A DNA stretch of 64,000 nucleotides from Candidatus Lachnoclostridium stercoravium (GCA_019118365.1 DWZA01000101.1:1-64000), one strand, 5' to 3'. Positions 1 to 7,931 are shown, numbered from the stretch's first letter. Notes: generated by a model from the sequence alone, not told the origin. Made by a program: numbers and translations.

Positions 1-497
1 TGTTGGCCATTTGCATTTAAAAATATCTTTTCTGTCCCATCTTCAAGAGAAAGCCCCTGATCTTCCTGACAGATATTTTTAAATGTATAGATGTGTCTGC
101 CTTTTCCAAAAACATCCGATAAGCAGATAAAAATAATATAGCACTGGTTCAGCAGCTTATAGGACTGGCCATGATCCAGCAATTGAAGATCCATCATTGA
201 TTGATAATATCTGCTTCTTTTTTGCAGCTCCCCTGTATCTACTGCCTGCATTTCAATATTGTAGATTATTTCCTTATCATCACGCACATACACATCTAAG
301 CGAACACTGCGGGCATCAATATCCTCTTTGATCTCTTTCTGCAGCTCTGGATATTCTATGCGTTCAATGTTGAGCTGCGGAAGAATTCTTTGAAGCACTC
401 CTTTGCAGATTTCAGGATCTCTCATAATTTTTCCAAAAAGGAAATCGTTCGACAATCCTAGCTCTTCCCAATTATCCTTAACCGTTCTCTGTATCAC
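1..497 (-). CDS. Rpn family PD-(D/E)XK nuclease / putative transposase (3' end outside window)
   Basis: The reverse strand reads an open frame from a GTG at 497-495 to the window edge. The GTG is preceded by an in-frame TAA and by GGAGA, which fixes the start. The product begins VIQRTVKDNWEELGLSNDFL and contains RLDVYVRDDKEIIYNIEMQ, the D...ExQ core of the PD-(D/E)XK fold, followed by the family-typical YIIFICLSDVFGKGRHIY stretch. Rpn proteins are DNA endonucleases linked to recombination and phage defence; they are often annotated as transposases and vary in copy number. About 165 residues are visible, so the C-terminal half is missing. A second, broken member lies near 28.3-28.7 kb. Confidence 0.85.
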   Translation of the reverse strand, partial: MIQRTVKDNWEELGLSNDFLFGKIMRDPEICKGVLQRILPQLNIERIEYPELQKEIKEDIDARSVRLDVYVRDDKEIIYNIEMQAVDTGELQKRSRYYQSMMDLQLLDHGQSYKLLNQCYIIFICLSDVFGKGRHIYTFKNICQEDQGLSLEDGTEKIFLNANGQ

Positions 498-558
498 TTA
501 ATGTTCTCCAATCAATTTCAAAAATATTTTCAGACTATTTTTATTTCTTGTCACTATT

Positions 559-587
559 ATTATATCAATTCCCTGTGTGGTTTACAA
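559..587 (-). promoter_or_regulatory. Promoter of the Rpn-family gene
   Basis: On the minus strand, TTGTAA (587-582) and TATAAT (564-559) are separated by 17 bp, about 60 bp before the GTG start. Both boxes match sigma-A consensus well. Confidence 0.6.
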
Positions 588-671
588 CTAAATTTCTACT
601 TTCAGCAAGCGTTCCAAACGTTTCTATCAGGACATCTTTTTTATTTTGGTTTCATCAGCTCCTTACTTTTG

Positions 672-869
672 CTAATCCTCTGTCTTCAATCTATCCTTCA
701 TTCTACTCCTGTCCAAGCCTTGTTTCTTTCTATTCAGAGATTTTACCTTCACCCTCGGTTCATATTTATCACAGTGCTGGCAATAAGTTCTATGAATTGC
801 CTGCCTCCCTTTCTTACACTGTTCCAGGGCAATATAAAATTTACATGGCACTTCTCTATACCTTGCCAT
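672..869 (-). CDS. Small basic Cys-containing protein downstream of rtcB
   Basis: A 65-residue protein beginning MARYREVPCKFYIALEQC. It carries four cysteines (VPC, EQC and CQHC) that could bind a metal, then a Lys/Arg-rich helical tail. GGGAGGTGA lies just before the ATG and overlaps the rtcB stop codon, so translation is probably coupled to rtcB. I recognise it only as a small conserved-looking clostridial protein; no function can be assigned. RNA binding or zinc binding is an inference from the composition and the RtcB neighbour. The plus-strand frames over this region look like shadows. Confidence 0.75.
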   Translation of the reverse strand: MARYREVPCKFYIALEQCKKGRQAIHRTYCQHCDKYEPRVKVKSLNRKKQGLDRSRMKDRLKTED

Positions 870-873
870 ATAC

Positions 874-1989
874 TCACCTCCCGCCTGCTTTGAAATTATA
901 AACGGGTTTCAGGATTTTTTGAATTTCTACAGTTTCTCCGATCATTCCAAGAATATCATCCAAACTTCTGTAAGCAAATGGTGCTTCGTCCAGCGTATCT
1001 TTATTCATGCAGGTACAATAGATTCCTTTCATTTCTTTCTTAAACTGAGCGGTTGTAAATCGTTTTCCCACTTCCTGACGTTTTAAGATTCGTCCTGCTC
1101 CATGAGGTGCAGAGAAATTCCATTCTTCATTCCCTCGTCCAATTCCTAAAAGAATCCCATCTCGCATGTTGATCGGTATTGCCACTGTTTCTCCATCTTT
1201 CGCAGATACGGCTCCCTTTCGGATCAGGCCTCCTTGTTTCAGACGTTCTGCATAGTTATGAGGCATAGAATAGTCCCATTCCACCTTCCACTTCATTCCT
1301 TTCACCAGCTCATCCAGAATGGCTTTCCGGTTCAGCTGAGCAAACTTCTGTACAATTTCCAGGTCATGGAGATAGTCTTCCAAAAGCTGCTCTTTCAGAT
1401 ATGTCAGCTCATAGGGGACATTTTCTCCCATCTTCTTTAATGCTTTTTGTCCGGCTCTAAGGTAATATTCTGTTACCTCCTGTCCCAATCGCCGACTGCC
1501 GGAATGAATTGCCGCATAGAAAGCCCCTTCGTCGTCCCTGTCTATCTCAATGAAATGGTTTCCTCCCCCAAGGCTTCCAATGCTGAGTATAGCCTTTTCT
1601 TCCTGAACATGGCGAAAACACCTCAGTTTATTAAGCTCTGCTGTAAGGCCAAGAGCATGGGGCTTTTTACGGATCTGCGTCCCCGCAGGGATCTGATCGC
1701 GTATTACACGGTCCAATTTCTGAAATTCTGCCTGCTTCTGTTTCAGTTTCGCAAGCGTGATTCCACATCCCATATCCACTCCGACCACATTGGGCAAAAT
1801 AGTATCTTTAAACGTAGAAGTAAATCCAATGGTCCCTATTTTTCCTGGGTGTACGTCTGGCATTACACGTATTTTACTGCCTTGAAACGCTTTCTGGTCG
1901 CAAAGCTGGCGTATCTGAGCTAATGCATAATCTTCTATAGTATCTGTGAATATTTTTGCAGAAGTATAGATTCCGTCTATTGTCTTCAT
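874..1989 (-). CDS. rtcB: RtcB family RNA ligase
   Basis: RtcB joins RNA 2',3'-cyclic phosphate or 3'-phosphate ends to 5'-OH ends using GTP and Mn2+, in RNA repair. The metal and guanylylation motifs are visible: VGVDMGCGI (Asp, Cys), GGGNHFIEID, IHSGSRRLG, MPHNYAE and APHGAGR, the last around the nucleophilic histidine region. The product is about 371 residues, in the shorter range typical of clostridial RtcB2-like proteins. I place the start at the ATG at 1989 (MKTIDGIYTS) because AAAGGA lies just upstream; an ATG 45 bp earlier lacks a site. The small Cys protein follows within 5 bp. Confidence 0.93.
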   Translation of the reverse strand: MKTIDGIYTSAKIFTDTIEDYALAQIRQLCDQKAFQGSKIRVMPDVHPGKIGTIGFTSTFKDTILPNVVGVDMGCGITLAKLKQKQAEFQKLDRVIRDQIPAGTQIRKKPHALGLTAELNKLRCFRHVQEEKAILSIGSLGGGNHFIEIDRDDEGAFYAAIHSGSRRLGQEVTEYYLRAGQKALKKMGENVPYELTYLKEQLLEDYLHDLEIVQKFAQLNRKAILDELVKGMKWKVEWDYSMPHNYAERLKQGGLIRKGAVSAKDGETVAIPINMRDGILLGIGRGNEEWNFSAPHGAGRILKRQEVGKRFTTAQFKKEMKGIYCTCMNKDTLDEAPFAYRSLDDILGMIGETVEIQKILKPVYNFKAGGR

Positions 1990-2034
1990 TATACTATCCT
2001 TTCTTTCATAGTGCTTTCTAAATGCACAAGGCAC

Positions 2035-2062
2035 AAAAAAGCACCTCCAAATCTGAAGATGC
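2035..2062 (-). terminator. Intrinsic terminator after the 24-residue peptide unit
   Basis: The minus strand reads GCATCT, a 10-nt loop, AGGTGC, then six T. It sits between the small ORF at 2118-2192 and rtcB, and would end the short transcript. Confidence 0.6.
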
Positions 2063-2117
2063 AGGATTGTCCAATAGACAGTATATAGACTGGCTTATAA
2101 AGATAATTTTAGATATC

Positions 2118-2192
2118 TTAACTACAGCTGCCTGTCAGGACAACCTGATCCCTGTTTTTTTCGTTGTTTGTGAGTAAATTTATCTGCTTCAT
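2118..2192 (-). CDS. 24-residue peptide in its own transcription unit
   Basis: A very short ORF (MKQINLLTNNEK...VVLTGSCS) with an excellent Shine-Dalgarno sequence (AGAAAGGAGG, 7 nt before the ATG), preceded by a consensus promoter and followed by a terminator. The peptide is hydrophilic and ends in Gly-Ser-Cys-Ser; it has no signal peptide or membrane segment. I do not recognise it. It could be a leader, a signalling or modified-peptide precursor, or a relic of an integrated element whose recombination sites seem to lie just upstream. The complete promoter-RBS-ORF-terminator arrangement is why I call it. Confidence 0.5.
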   Translation of the reverse strand: MKQINLLTNNEKNRDQVVLTGSCS

Positions 2193-2232
2193 ATGTTGTC
2201 CTCCTTTCTGAGCTGTGTTCATAAGTTTCTAT

Positions 2233-2248
2233 AAGTAACGAATTACTT
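2233..2248. promoter_or_regulatory. Palindromic operator candidate at the peptide-gene start site
   Basis: AAGTAA-CGAA-TTACTT is a perfect 6+4+6 inverted repeat centred about 10-15 bp after the -10 box. A repressor bound there would block initiation. The cognate regulator is not identifiable in the window. Confidence 0.4.
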
Positions 2249-2256
2249 ACGAGAGT

Positions 2257-2285
2257 AGTATAAGAGATATCCCTTAAACTGTCAA
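2257..2285 (-). promoter_or_regulatory. Consensus promoter for the 24-residue peptide
   Basis: TTGACA (2285-2280), 17 bp, TATACT (2262-2257) on the minus strand: near-perfect sigma-A spacing and boxes, about 65 bp before the ATG. Confidence 0.7.
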
Positions 2286-2317
2286 GCTCAACGATTCTCC
2301 AATTCTTGACTATTTTT

Positions 2318-2345
2318 CGTACCCACACTGTACCCACAATTCTTT
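2318..2345. repeat. 28-bp direct repeat, copy 1
   Basis: Contains two GTACCCACA half-repeats and matches 2582-2609 at 25 of 28 positions, 264 bp away. The paired short repeats resemble arm-type binding sites of tyrosine recombinases, suggesting a relic end of an integrated element; that is inference. Confidence 0.6.
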
Positions 2346-2372
2346 AACACACCATGGTATCAAATAAAAAAT

Positions 2373-2405
2373 AATCCCTCCAAAACACGTGATTTTAGAG
2401 GGATT
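2373..2405 (-). terminator. Strong hairpin, likely terminator
   Basis: AATCCCTC...GAGGGATT forms a long near-perfect palindrome centred on CACGTG. The minus strand continues into ATTTTTTATTT, so it would terminate minus-strand transcription coming from the 2.7-9.8 kb cassette. Confidence 0.55.
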
Positions 2406-2454
2406 AACGCCATATAATACAATCCGTACCAGTTGGTTTTCAAGTTTTGTTTTA

Positions 2455-2537
2455 CGAGTGGAAGGTCACGAACACTCGATTCATTTAACGCCGGGAATCG
2501 GCGGAAAGCCCGATAGACCTTGGTTTTTGTGGGCTTT
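2455..2537. other. Cluster of three short hairpins in non-coding DNA
   Basis: Within 83 bp lie CGAGTG/CACTCG, CGCCG/CGGCG and AAAGCCC/GGGCTTT inverted repeats. No convincing gene occupies the segment. It lies between the two 28-bp direct repeats and may be part of an attachment region or an untranslated RNA. Confidence 0.4.
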
Positions 2538-2581
2538 GCAACGTGGGATAGTATAGCATGGATCGGGAGCAGATGCAAGAG

Positions 2582-2609
2582 CGTACCCACAATTTACCCA
2601 CAATTCATT
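2582..2609. repeat. 28-bp direct repeat, copy 2
   Basis: Same motif as 2318-2345 (GTACCCACA then TTACCCACA), three mismatches over 28 bp. Together the two copies bound a gene-free, hairpin-rich 290-bp segment. Confidence 0.6.
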
Positions 2610-2677
2610 TTTGGGGACAGCTGAATTTATAGTTGCTACCCAGATGTGTCGGGGAAATGGTTTCTATATATAATTTC

Positions 2678-2708
2678 GGGCTGGAAGCGTATCTGACGCT
2701 TTCAGCCC
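2678..2708 (-). terminator. Hairpin just after the 481-residue protein gene
   Basis: GGGCTGGAAGCG/CGCTTTCAGCCC is a strong stem-loop immediately 3' of the stop codon at 2721. It lacks a good U-tract on the minus strand, so it may be a weak terminator or an mRNA-stabilising structure. Confidence 0.45.
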
Positions 2709-2720
2709 TCTCCCTGCAAC

Positions 2721-4166
2721 TTAAGCAGGACTCTGCGAATCATTTATTTCTTCCAGCACATCTTTTAAGGCTACTATCATCTGGTCATTTGACGGCATAT
2801 GAATGATTTTTCTGTCCGAAACAATTTTATCCATAATGGGCGTCAGCAGATTCTTGGCAAATTCTTCCCTGTTACTGCTTGCGAACATATCTTTCAGCAA
2901 TCCGCCTGTCAAAATTGACTGTAATTGATTTACTGCCTGCTCAGCCTCTTTGGAATTTAGCAAATATTCTTCACTAAGTTTAGAAAAGACTTTTTCGATG
3001 ATCCTCACCATCTCTTCAGCGTCATCTTCAATAAATTCCCCCATAACGGTATTTGCTGCTTTCCCGCCGATGCCTCCGACTCCTATAGATCCGATCAGGC
3101 CTCCTACAACTGCTCCCACACCTGGTATCGGGATGAGCATTTGCCCTACTGCTGCTCCCCCTAGCCATCCTGCGGTTCCGCCAACAACCGTTGCCGCTGT
3201 ATTTACCGTGTTTTTAAACAGCTGCCTGCCCGATATCCTCCCTCTGAAAATATTGACTACATCCACAGAAGTGAAGACCCCAACCGTGACAACAGATGTG
3301 ATCACATTGCCGCGAAGCAGCTTCGCAGCGCTTTTCATGGCAGCTGCGCCGTATATTTTACTGCCGTCTCTACAAATGTCTCTAAAAGCATTTATCAGAA
3401 TCGCAGAAGCCTTTGGCCCCATCAGGGCTACGATCGCTTCCGAGCTTCCTACTAACGCGCTGTTTAGTCCTGCTTTCGATAGCTGTCCGGCTATGACAGT
3501 TGTGGCAAAGGCGACTCCCCCTACTTTTAAGCCGGAATATGTAGCCAGTTTCAGGGAGTTGTTAAAATCTTCTCCATTCCACATATTTACAGCAAAAGTG
3601 ATCACTGCAGTTACTCCAAAAGCCGTAGTTGCCACAATGGTTCCATTAACAGCATCATAGGTTAATGATTCGATCGTGCCTGCCTTTGCGATCCGTAACG
3701 CCTGCTGATATGTAAAATGGCCTTTACGGATAATATTTCTTGCCTCGGCAGGATCCTTAACGCCTTTTACCTGTCCATTACGGATTTTTTCTTCCATTGC
3801 CGCAACTGCTGCCTCGTACATATCGGACGGAACCTCAATCTGCATTGGTTTACCGTTATTGTAATAGCGGAATTGGCCATTTGCATCAAAGCATTCATTT
3901 ACGCACCTTTGCCCGGTAGCGCAGTATTTAGATTGAATGTATACACCGTCTACGATACGGTCAGCGCCGTTTTTGGCGTTATCATCGCCTACGACTCTGG
4001 CATCATGGCCCGTAAAACGGTCAAATAAAGTATTGGCTCTCTCTGCCGCATATCCATGTCCCTGTGCCGCATGAAATTTTTCCTCATTGAAAGATTTGTT
4101 TACCTGCTGATATGCTGCTGATGATAAACCACCCGCATCCGCAGCAGGATTCTTAGAGTCATTCAT
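2721..4166 (-). CDS. Putative PD-(D/E)XK-motif protein with glycine-rich membrane region
   Basis: A 481-residue protein I do not recognise as a named family. Residues about 36-82 look like a restriction-endonuclease-type core: GHGYAAERAN (Glu42), GADRIVDGVYIQSKY (Asp69 and Gln78-x-Lys80). From about 174 to 370 there are several hydrophobic, Gly/Ala-rich segments (near 174-194, 213-228, 287-303, 322-369) resembling pore or membrane-insertion helices. The last 110 residues are soluble and helical. It overlaps the upstream 109-residue ORF by 8 bp, so the two are translationally coupled. A toxin or effector, or an anti-phage membrane nuclease, is plausible but unproven. Confidence 0.8.
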   Translation of the reverse strand: MNDSKNPAADAGGLSSAAYQQVNKSFNEEKFHAAQGHGYAAERANTLFDRFTGHDARVVGDDNAKNGADRIVDGVYIQSKYCATGQRCVNECFDANGQFRYYNNGKPMQIEVPSDMYEAAVAAMEEKIRNGQVKGVKDPAEARNIIRKGHFTYQQALRIAKAGTIESLTYDAVNGTIVATTAFGVTAVITFAVNMWNGEDFNNSLKLATYSGLKVGGVAFATTVIAGQLSKAGLNSALVGSSEAIVALMGPKASAILINAFRDICRDGSKIYGAAAMKSAAKLLRGNVITSVVTVGVFTSVDVVNIFRGRISGRQLFKNTVNTAATVVGGTAGWLGGAAVGQMLIPIPGVGAVVGGLIGSIGVGGIGGKAANTVMGEFIEDDAEEMVRIIEKVFSKLSEEYLLNSKEAEQAVNQLQSILTGGLLKDMFASSNREEFAKNLLTPIMDKIVSDRKIIHMPSNDQMIVALKDVLEEINDSQSPA

Positions 4167-4488
4167 TATTTATCCTTTCAAAATACTGTTTTATCAAGTT
4201 AACATAATTGTACATTAATTGCTGGAAATAAAACCCATTTAGCCTCAGCTTTTTTGGCAGATCACTAAAATCAGCGCCAGCTAGTTCCTTTGCCTGCTGC
4301 CAAAAGCTTTCGCGCATAGCATCTGTCAGCAAAAGCTTATCAGGATTGCTGAACAGGAATTCATTGATTTCTTCGTCTATCTTTCGCTTTTCTTCGATAA
4401 TGATTTTCCTTTTTTGCTCTTCAGATGCCAAAAACGGAAAATCCAGCTTCGTTGTCTCTTCTAAAATACTCTCTATTTTCCAATTCAT
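4159..4488 (-). CDS. Small helical protein coupled to the nuclease-motif protein
   Basis: A 109-residue, charged, predicted all-helical protein (MNWKIESILEETTKLDF...) with no signal peptide, membrane segment or recognised motif. Its stop overlaps the start of the 481-residue gene, and it lies 7 bp after the secreted 203-residue protein gene, so all three are probably one mRNA. By position it could be a chaperone, immunity or adaptor protein for its larger partner. This is inference from coupling only. Confidence 0.7.
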   Translation of the reverse strand: MNWKIESILEETTKLDFPFLASEEQKRKIIIEEKRKIDEEINEFLFSNPDKLLLTDAMRESFWQQAKELAGADFSDLPKKLRLNGFYFQQLMYNYVNLIKQYFERINNE

Positions 4489-4494
4489 AAAAGA

Positions 4495-5106
4495 TCAGCC
4501 CGCATTGGAATAATCATACGTCATGATATATGTACCGTCGATCGCTGCTATTCCAGAATACAGTTCTACAGAACCATCCGCATGAACTATTATATCATAG
4601 GTATCCCCGCTGTAACCATCTGAAAAGATATATGTATTTCCCTCTTCCCACACCTGATACAACGAAAAGTTCGTTCCGTCGCCGGCAACAATATTTGCAA
4701 CTACTACGTCTGAATCAGTATAGTACTCTATATACATCTGCGCCCCAAGATAAGTATTGTAGTATTCGCCAGGAATCAGAGGGAATTTTTCCTCATTTTC
4801 CTCACCTGAACTAATCTGAGCCGTCTGCACCTGCCCGTCTATGATCCAGGCCCCGTCTGCATTGACGTAATAGCCGTCCGGCGTTACAGTATTGGCAAGT
4901 ATATATCCGTTCTCATCAAAATAGTAGCACTCTGCTGTTCCATCCTGATTTCCGTCGATCCACTGCCAGCCGTCTGCATACCACTCCGTACCGGATTCAT
5001 TTGTCGCGTACCACCAACCGTTTGCATTCTGCTGCCATCCCGCCGCAAATACAGTCATATTCATCGCCGCTGTCATAATTGCTGCTGTAACTAATACTTT
5101 CTTCAT
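4495..5106 (-). CDS. Secreted protein with choline-binding-type repeats
   Basis: A 203-residue protein with a signal peptide (MKKVLVTAAIMTAAMNMTVFAA, likely cut after AFA). Residues about 23-95 carry aromatic/glycine repeats of the cell-wall (choline-binding) type: GWQQNANGWWYAT, GWQWIDGNQDG, YYFDENGYIL, PDGYYVNADGAW. The C-terminal 100 residues form a beta-rich domain of unknown function. It is probably exported and held on the cell wall or teichoic acids. AAGGAG lies just before the ATG. Confidence 0.82.
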   Translation of the reverse strand: MKKVLVTAAIMTAAMNMTVFAAGWQQNANGWWYATNESGTEWYADGWQWIDGNQDGTAECYYFDENGYILANTVTPDGYYVNADGAWIIDGQVQTAQISSGEENEEKFPLIPGEYYNTYLGAQMYIEYYTDSDVVVANIVAGDGTNFSLYQVWEEGNTYIFSDGYSGDTYDIIVHADGSVELYSGIAAIDGTYIMTYDYSNAG

Positions 5107-5145
5107 AGCATGTTCTCCTTATATGAATAATCCTCTTAGCCTGCC

Positions 5146-5175
5146 ATCCTCCCGCCGCAAAAACGGCAGGAGGAC
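5146..5175 (-). terminator. Hairpin between zinc-ribbon gene and secreted-protein gene
   Basis: CCTCCTGCCG/CGGCGGGAGG stem on the minus strand within the 95-bp gap. There is no U-run after it, so it may only attenuate or protect the upstream message. Confidence 0.35.
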
Positions 5176-5201
5176 TTTAATACACAATTTTCCGCGAACC
5201 G

Positions 5202-6887
5202 TCAGCTCACATTGTGGGACAGATCCGCTGTTTTATAGTAAGTGCCGGTAAATCCGTAAAAATACATACCGCCCAGTGTCCCGACCGGATTATTATCTGT
5301 GATCTCCAGCGTATCGACTCCGTTATAATAATAGCTGATCACATTGCCGTCTGCATCTACTGCTGTATAATTATTTCCATCGGACGCAACGACAGTTCCA
5401 AGGAATTCTGCCGCGCTGCTTCCGTCCGACGTAGCTCCGCTAAGCCTTATGTAGTCCGAGTCATCGTCAGAATACCAGCCAAGCTCCGCCACTGCATCGA
5501 TCCCGCCTGCATGCATTTCATAACTGCCATAGATCCAGCCTGCCTCAAACTGGCTTCCGCCTCCGTTCAGTTCATCCCTTCTGGCTGTAAGCAGCGCAAG
5601 GTTGTCCTTTTCAAACTGGTTCAGAACGCTTTCACTGAACTGATCCGGCTCTACCGTGCCAGAGTACCAGCTCTTGGAATTGAAATACTGCTGAAGATCT
5701 TCGGATGTAAATTTCCTTCCGTGTCTTGCGTAGATCTCGTTGATAGCAAGCCGCAGCTGGTCTGCAGAAAGGCCGCTGATCTCTTCTGCAGTCAGATTTC
5801 TCTGGTCGCTGCCTGGAAGGACATATTCTGAAACTGCCGGGCTTTCTGTTTCCGGCATAGCTGGAGCTGTCTCTGCCTCAGCCTGTGCGACGCCTGTTTC
5901 ATCCAGGTTTTCCACATAGCTCCCCGCCATAGGGATCGTCCACGTCTCGCCGCCGTCTGTATTTTCAAAGGTCGTGCTCCCTAAAGCAAGGCCATAAGCA
6001 GCGATCCAGTCATCTTCAAAAACAGCATCCAGGGTGCCGTCATAGAAAATATAATAATACTGGCCGGCCATATCGCTGGCATTGATTGTTGTCAGATACC
6101 AGTCTGTATCTATCTCTTCCTCTAAAATCTGGACTACCTGGAGTTCTGGAAGATACATGAGCCTGTCGCCGTACCGGTCCGGACTCTTTGTGATCTGTCT
6201 GGCTTCCAGAGTTTCGTCCACCACGCCGGCCTCAATTACCTCATCCAGGGAAGCTGCTGGGAACAGGTCGTCATGATCCTGAAGGAACGCTGATGTTTTT
6301 TCATTGAGAGTAAACGCAGCCACCTCGTTATCCTGAAGAGCAGAATACAGCTCGTACGCGCTCATTCGCCCGGCTGCCTCCGCTTCCCCGTCGCCGGAAA
6401 CCTCTGTCTCTGCATCCGTGCCGGAAGAGGTCTGGGAATCTTCATCCCCGCCGGAACCGGAAAACGCCATCATTGCGATCAGCAATACGATCACCACTCC
6501 TGCTACGATCAAAATGATCTTAAGCGGGGATTTCTTTTCTTTCCCCTGTCCTGCGCCAGGATAAGGTCCGTTTGGATAGACCGGCGGCTGCCCCGTCGTT
6601 CCAGCCGCGCCTGCTCTCGATCCTGCTCCCATTTGAGATCCCGGCGCCTGCTGCCATGTCCCTCCAGATGAACCTCCAGACGGCGACGCGGCCGGTGATG
6701 GCCCGGTTCCCGGCGCCTGCTGCCAGTTGCCGCCCGACGCTGACGGTGAGGGTGCTCCTCCCGCAGCTGGCTGTCCTCCCTCAGCCGGGGGCAGCAAAGC
6801 CCCACAGTTCATACAAAACCTTTCATTTCCTGTTATCTGCGTTCCGCAGTTTGTGCAAAAACGCTTTTTTCCCTGATCTTCTGCCAT
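5202..6887 (-). CDS. Zinc-ribbon, single-pass membrane protein with YARHG domain
   Basis: A 561-residue protein. Residues 11-29 form a double CxxC zinc ribbon (CTNCG...CMNCG), followed by a Pro/Gly/Ser-rich linker, one transmembrane segment (about 123-143) and an acidic linker. A roughly 150-residue extracellular domain (starting near RMSAYELYSALQDNE) is shared with the protein at 8514-9773. A YARHG domain follows (INEIYARHGRKF, residues 381-392), then a beta-rich C-terminus. YARHG domains are extracellular and common in Gram-positive surface proteins. No own operator is visible, so it is probably co-transcribed with the gene ending at 6981. Function unknown. Confidence 0.87.
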   Translation of the reverse strand: MAEDQGKKRFCTNCGTQITGNERFCMNCGALLPPAEGGQPAAGGAPSPSASGGNWQQAPGTGPSPAASPSGGSSGGTWQQAPGSQMGAGSRAGAAGTTGQPPVYPNGPYPGAGQGKEKKSPLKIILIVAGVVIVLLIAMMAFSGSGGDEDSQTSSGTDAETEVSGDGEAEAAGRMSAYELYSALQDNEVAAFTLNEKTSAFLQDHDDLFPAASLDEVIEAGVVDETLEARQITKSPDRYGDRLMYLPELQVVQILEEEIDTDWYLTTINASDMAGQYYYIFYDGTLDAVFEDDWIAAYGLALGSTTFENTDGGETWTIPMAGSYVENLDETGVAQAEAETAPAMPETESPAVSEYVLPGSDQRNLTAEEISGLSADQLRLAINEIYARHGRKFTSEDLQQYFNSKSWYSGTVEPDQFSESVLNQFEKDNLALLTARRDELNGGGSQFEAGWIYGSYEMHAGGIDAVAELGWYSDDDSDYIRLSGATSDGSSAAEFLGTVVASDGNNYTAVDADGNVISYYYNGVDTLEITDNNPVGTLGGMYFYGFTGTYYKTADLSHNVS

Positions 6888-6980
6888 ACTTTCTTCCTCC
6901 CCATAGTATTTTTATCGCGTATCTGCTAAAGCAGGCCGACCATGCCTTTTTCTGGATCTCTTACAAATACTCTGATCCTA

Positions 6981-7781
6981 TTATACCAGCTTTGCCCCGC
7001 AGCTTCCGCAGAATTTTGTACCTTCCTGATACTCGCTTCCACAGTTCGGGCATTTTTTCAAAGGCTGCTGATCCAACTCTTGCCGGACTTCCTGTGCCGG
7101 GACCGGGCTGCCGCAGCTGCCGCAGAATTTTACGCCGTCCGCCAGAGGCGCGCCGCAATTGGGACAGATTTTTCCCATCGGAGCAGAAGCCTGTATTCCG
7201 CTGCCAGCGGCTGCGCCCCAGACCTCAGAGCCGCCCGGCGCCGGGGCTTTCCCTGACTGTTCCATGCTGGCCTGCTGGATATAATAAGCGATGATCCCCA
7301 TGCCTACTACGGCTTTTCTGTAATTGGGGATGATCGTCAGGATATCGATGCAAAAAACTGCCCGCAAAAAACTTTTTCTCCACCAGAGAGTAAATGTGCC
7401 GTCGTCGTTAAATACTACGTCATAGATCACTTTCTGATAAGATATGACCGGCTTTCCATCGGTATCCATCTCCACAGTCATGCCCATAGGCGTCAGCTGG
7501 CTTATCAGCCTCTGGACAAGCAGCTGGCTCTGAACAGGATAGGGCAGAGCGAACTTTATATCCCTCAGCCTGTACCATTTTATATTTACCAAAAATGATT
7601 TTACAATATATCCCAGCGCCAGCCCTAAGAAAACGCCGCCTCCGGCCGCTCCCAGACCTCCGTTAAAAAAGCCGATCCCGCCGATGATCACGGCTGCTGC
7701 GATATAGATTATATTATACGTTCTCCCTCCGTCGTCCAGAGGCGCCGGAGAGGAGAGATATCTTGGCTGTTCTTTGTTCAT
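6981..7781 (-). CDS. Membrane protein with two C-terminal zinc ribbons
   Basis: A 266-residue protein with two N-terminal membrane segments (about 21-40 and 44-65). A central beta-rich domain (near 70-150) is followed by two double-CxxC zinc ribbons at the C-terminus (CPNCGAPLADGVKFCGSCG and CPNCGSEYQEGTKFCGSCG). It is the first gene of the operon facing away from the XRE regulator and has a perfect palindromic operator about 30 bp before its start. It is not homologous in its core to the other two zinc-ribbon proteins, but shares their regulation and architecture. Function unknown. Confidence 0.85.
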   Translation of the reverse strand: MNKEQPRYLSSPAPLDDGGRTYNIIYIAAAVIIGGIGFFNGGLGAAGGGVFLGLALGYIVKSFLVNIKWYRLRDIKFALPYPVQSQLLVQRLISQLTPMGMTVEMDTDGKPVISYQKVIYDVVFNDDGTFTLWWRKSFLRAVFCIDILTIIPNYRKAVVGMGIIAYYIQQASMEQSGKAPAPGGSEVWGAAAGSGIQASAPMGKICPNCGAPLADGVKFCGSCGSPVPAQEVRQELDQQPLKKCPNCGSEYQEGTKFCGSCGAKLV

Positions 7782-7811
7782 TTCTATCGTCTCCTTTATG
7801 ATTTTCGTAAT

Positions 7812-7830
7812 TACGATATATTATATCGTA
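7812..7830. promoter_or_regulatory. XRE operator, copy 1
   Basis: TACGATATA-T-TATATCGTA is a perfect 9+1+9 palindrome between the divergent XRE gene and the zinc-ribbon operon. The 16-bp core recurs before the gene at 9773. Confidence 0.75.
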
Positions 7831-7857
7831 TTTTTGCCGCTACTGCCTATCAATTTT

Positions 7858-7878
7858 ACGATATAAAATTATCGATAT
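7858..7878. promoter_or_regulatory. Degenerate XRE operator, copy 2
   Basis: TACGATA...TATCGATA half-sites in inverted orientation, closer to the XRE gene; probably an autoregulatory site. Confidence 0.5.
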
Positions 7879-7931
7879 ATAAGAGTTTTACCGTACGATC
7901 CAGACTTTCACTTATTCCGGGAGGTGACACT

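Noticed and set aside
501-901. Two overlapping plus-strand ORFs of 117-130 codons near the window start
   Set aside because: They lie antisense to the Rpn promoter region and the small Cys protein; composition is rich in Phe, Leu and Ser as expected for a shadow, and there is no ribosome-binding site.
2360-2590. 76-codon minus ORF in the repeat-rich gap
   Set aside because: Its start lies inside one of the 28-bp direct repeats, it has no ribosome-binding site, and it reads through three hairpins; it looks like chance.
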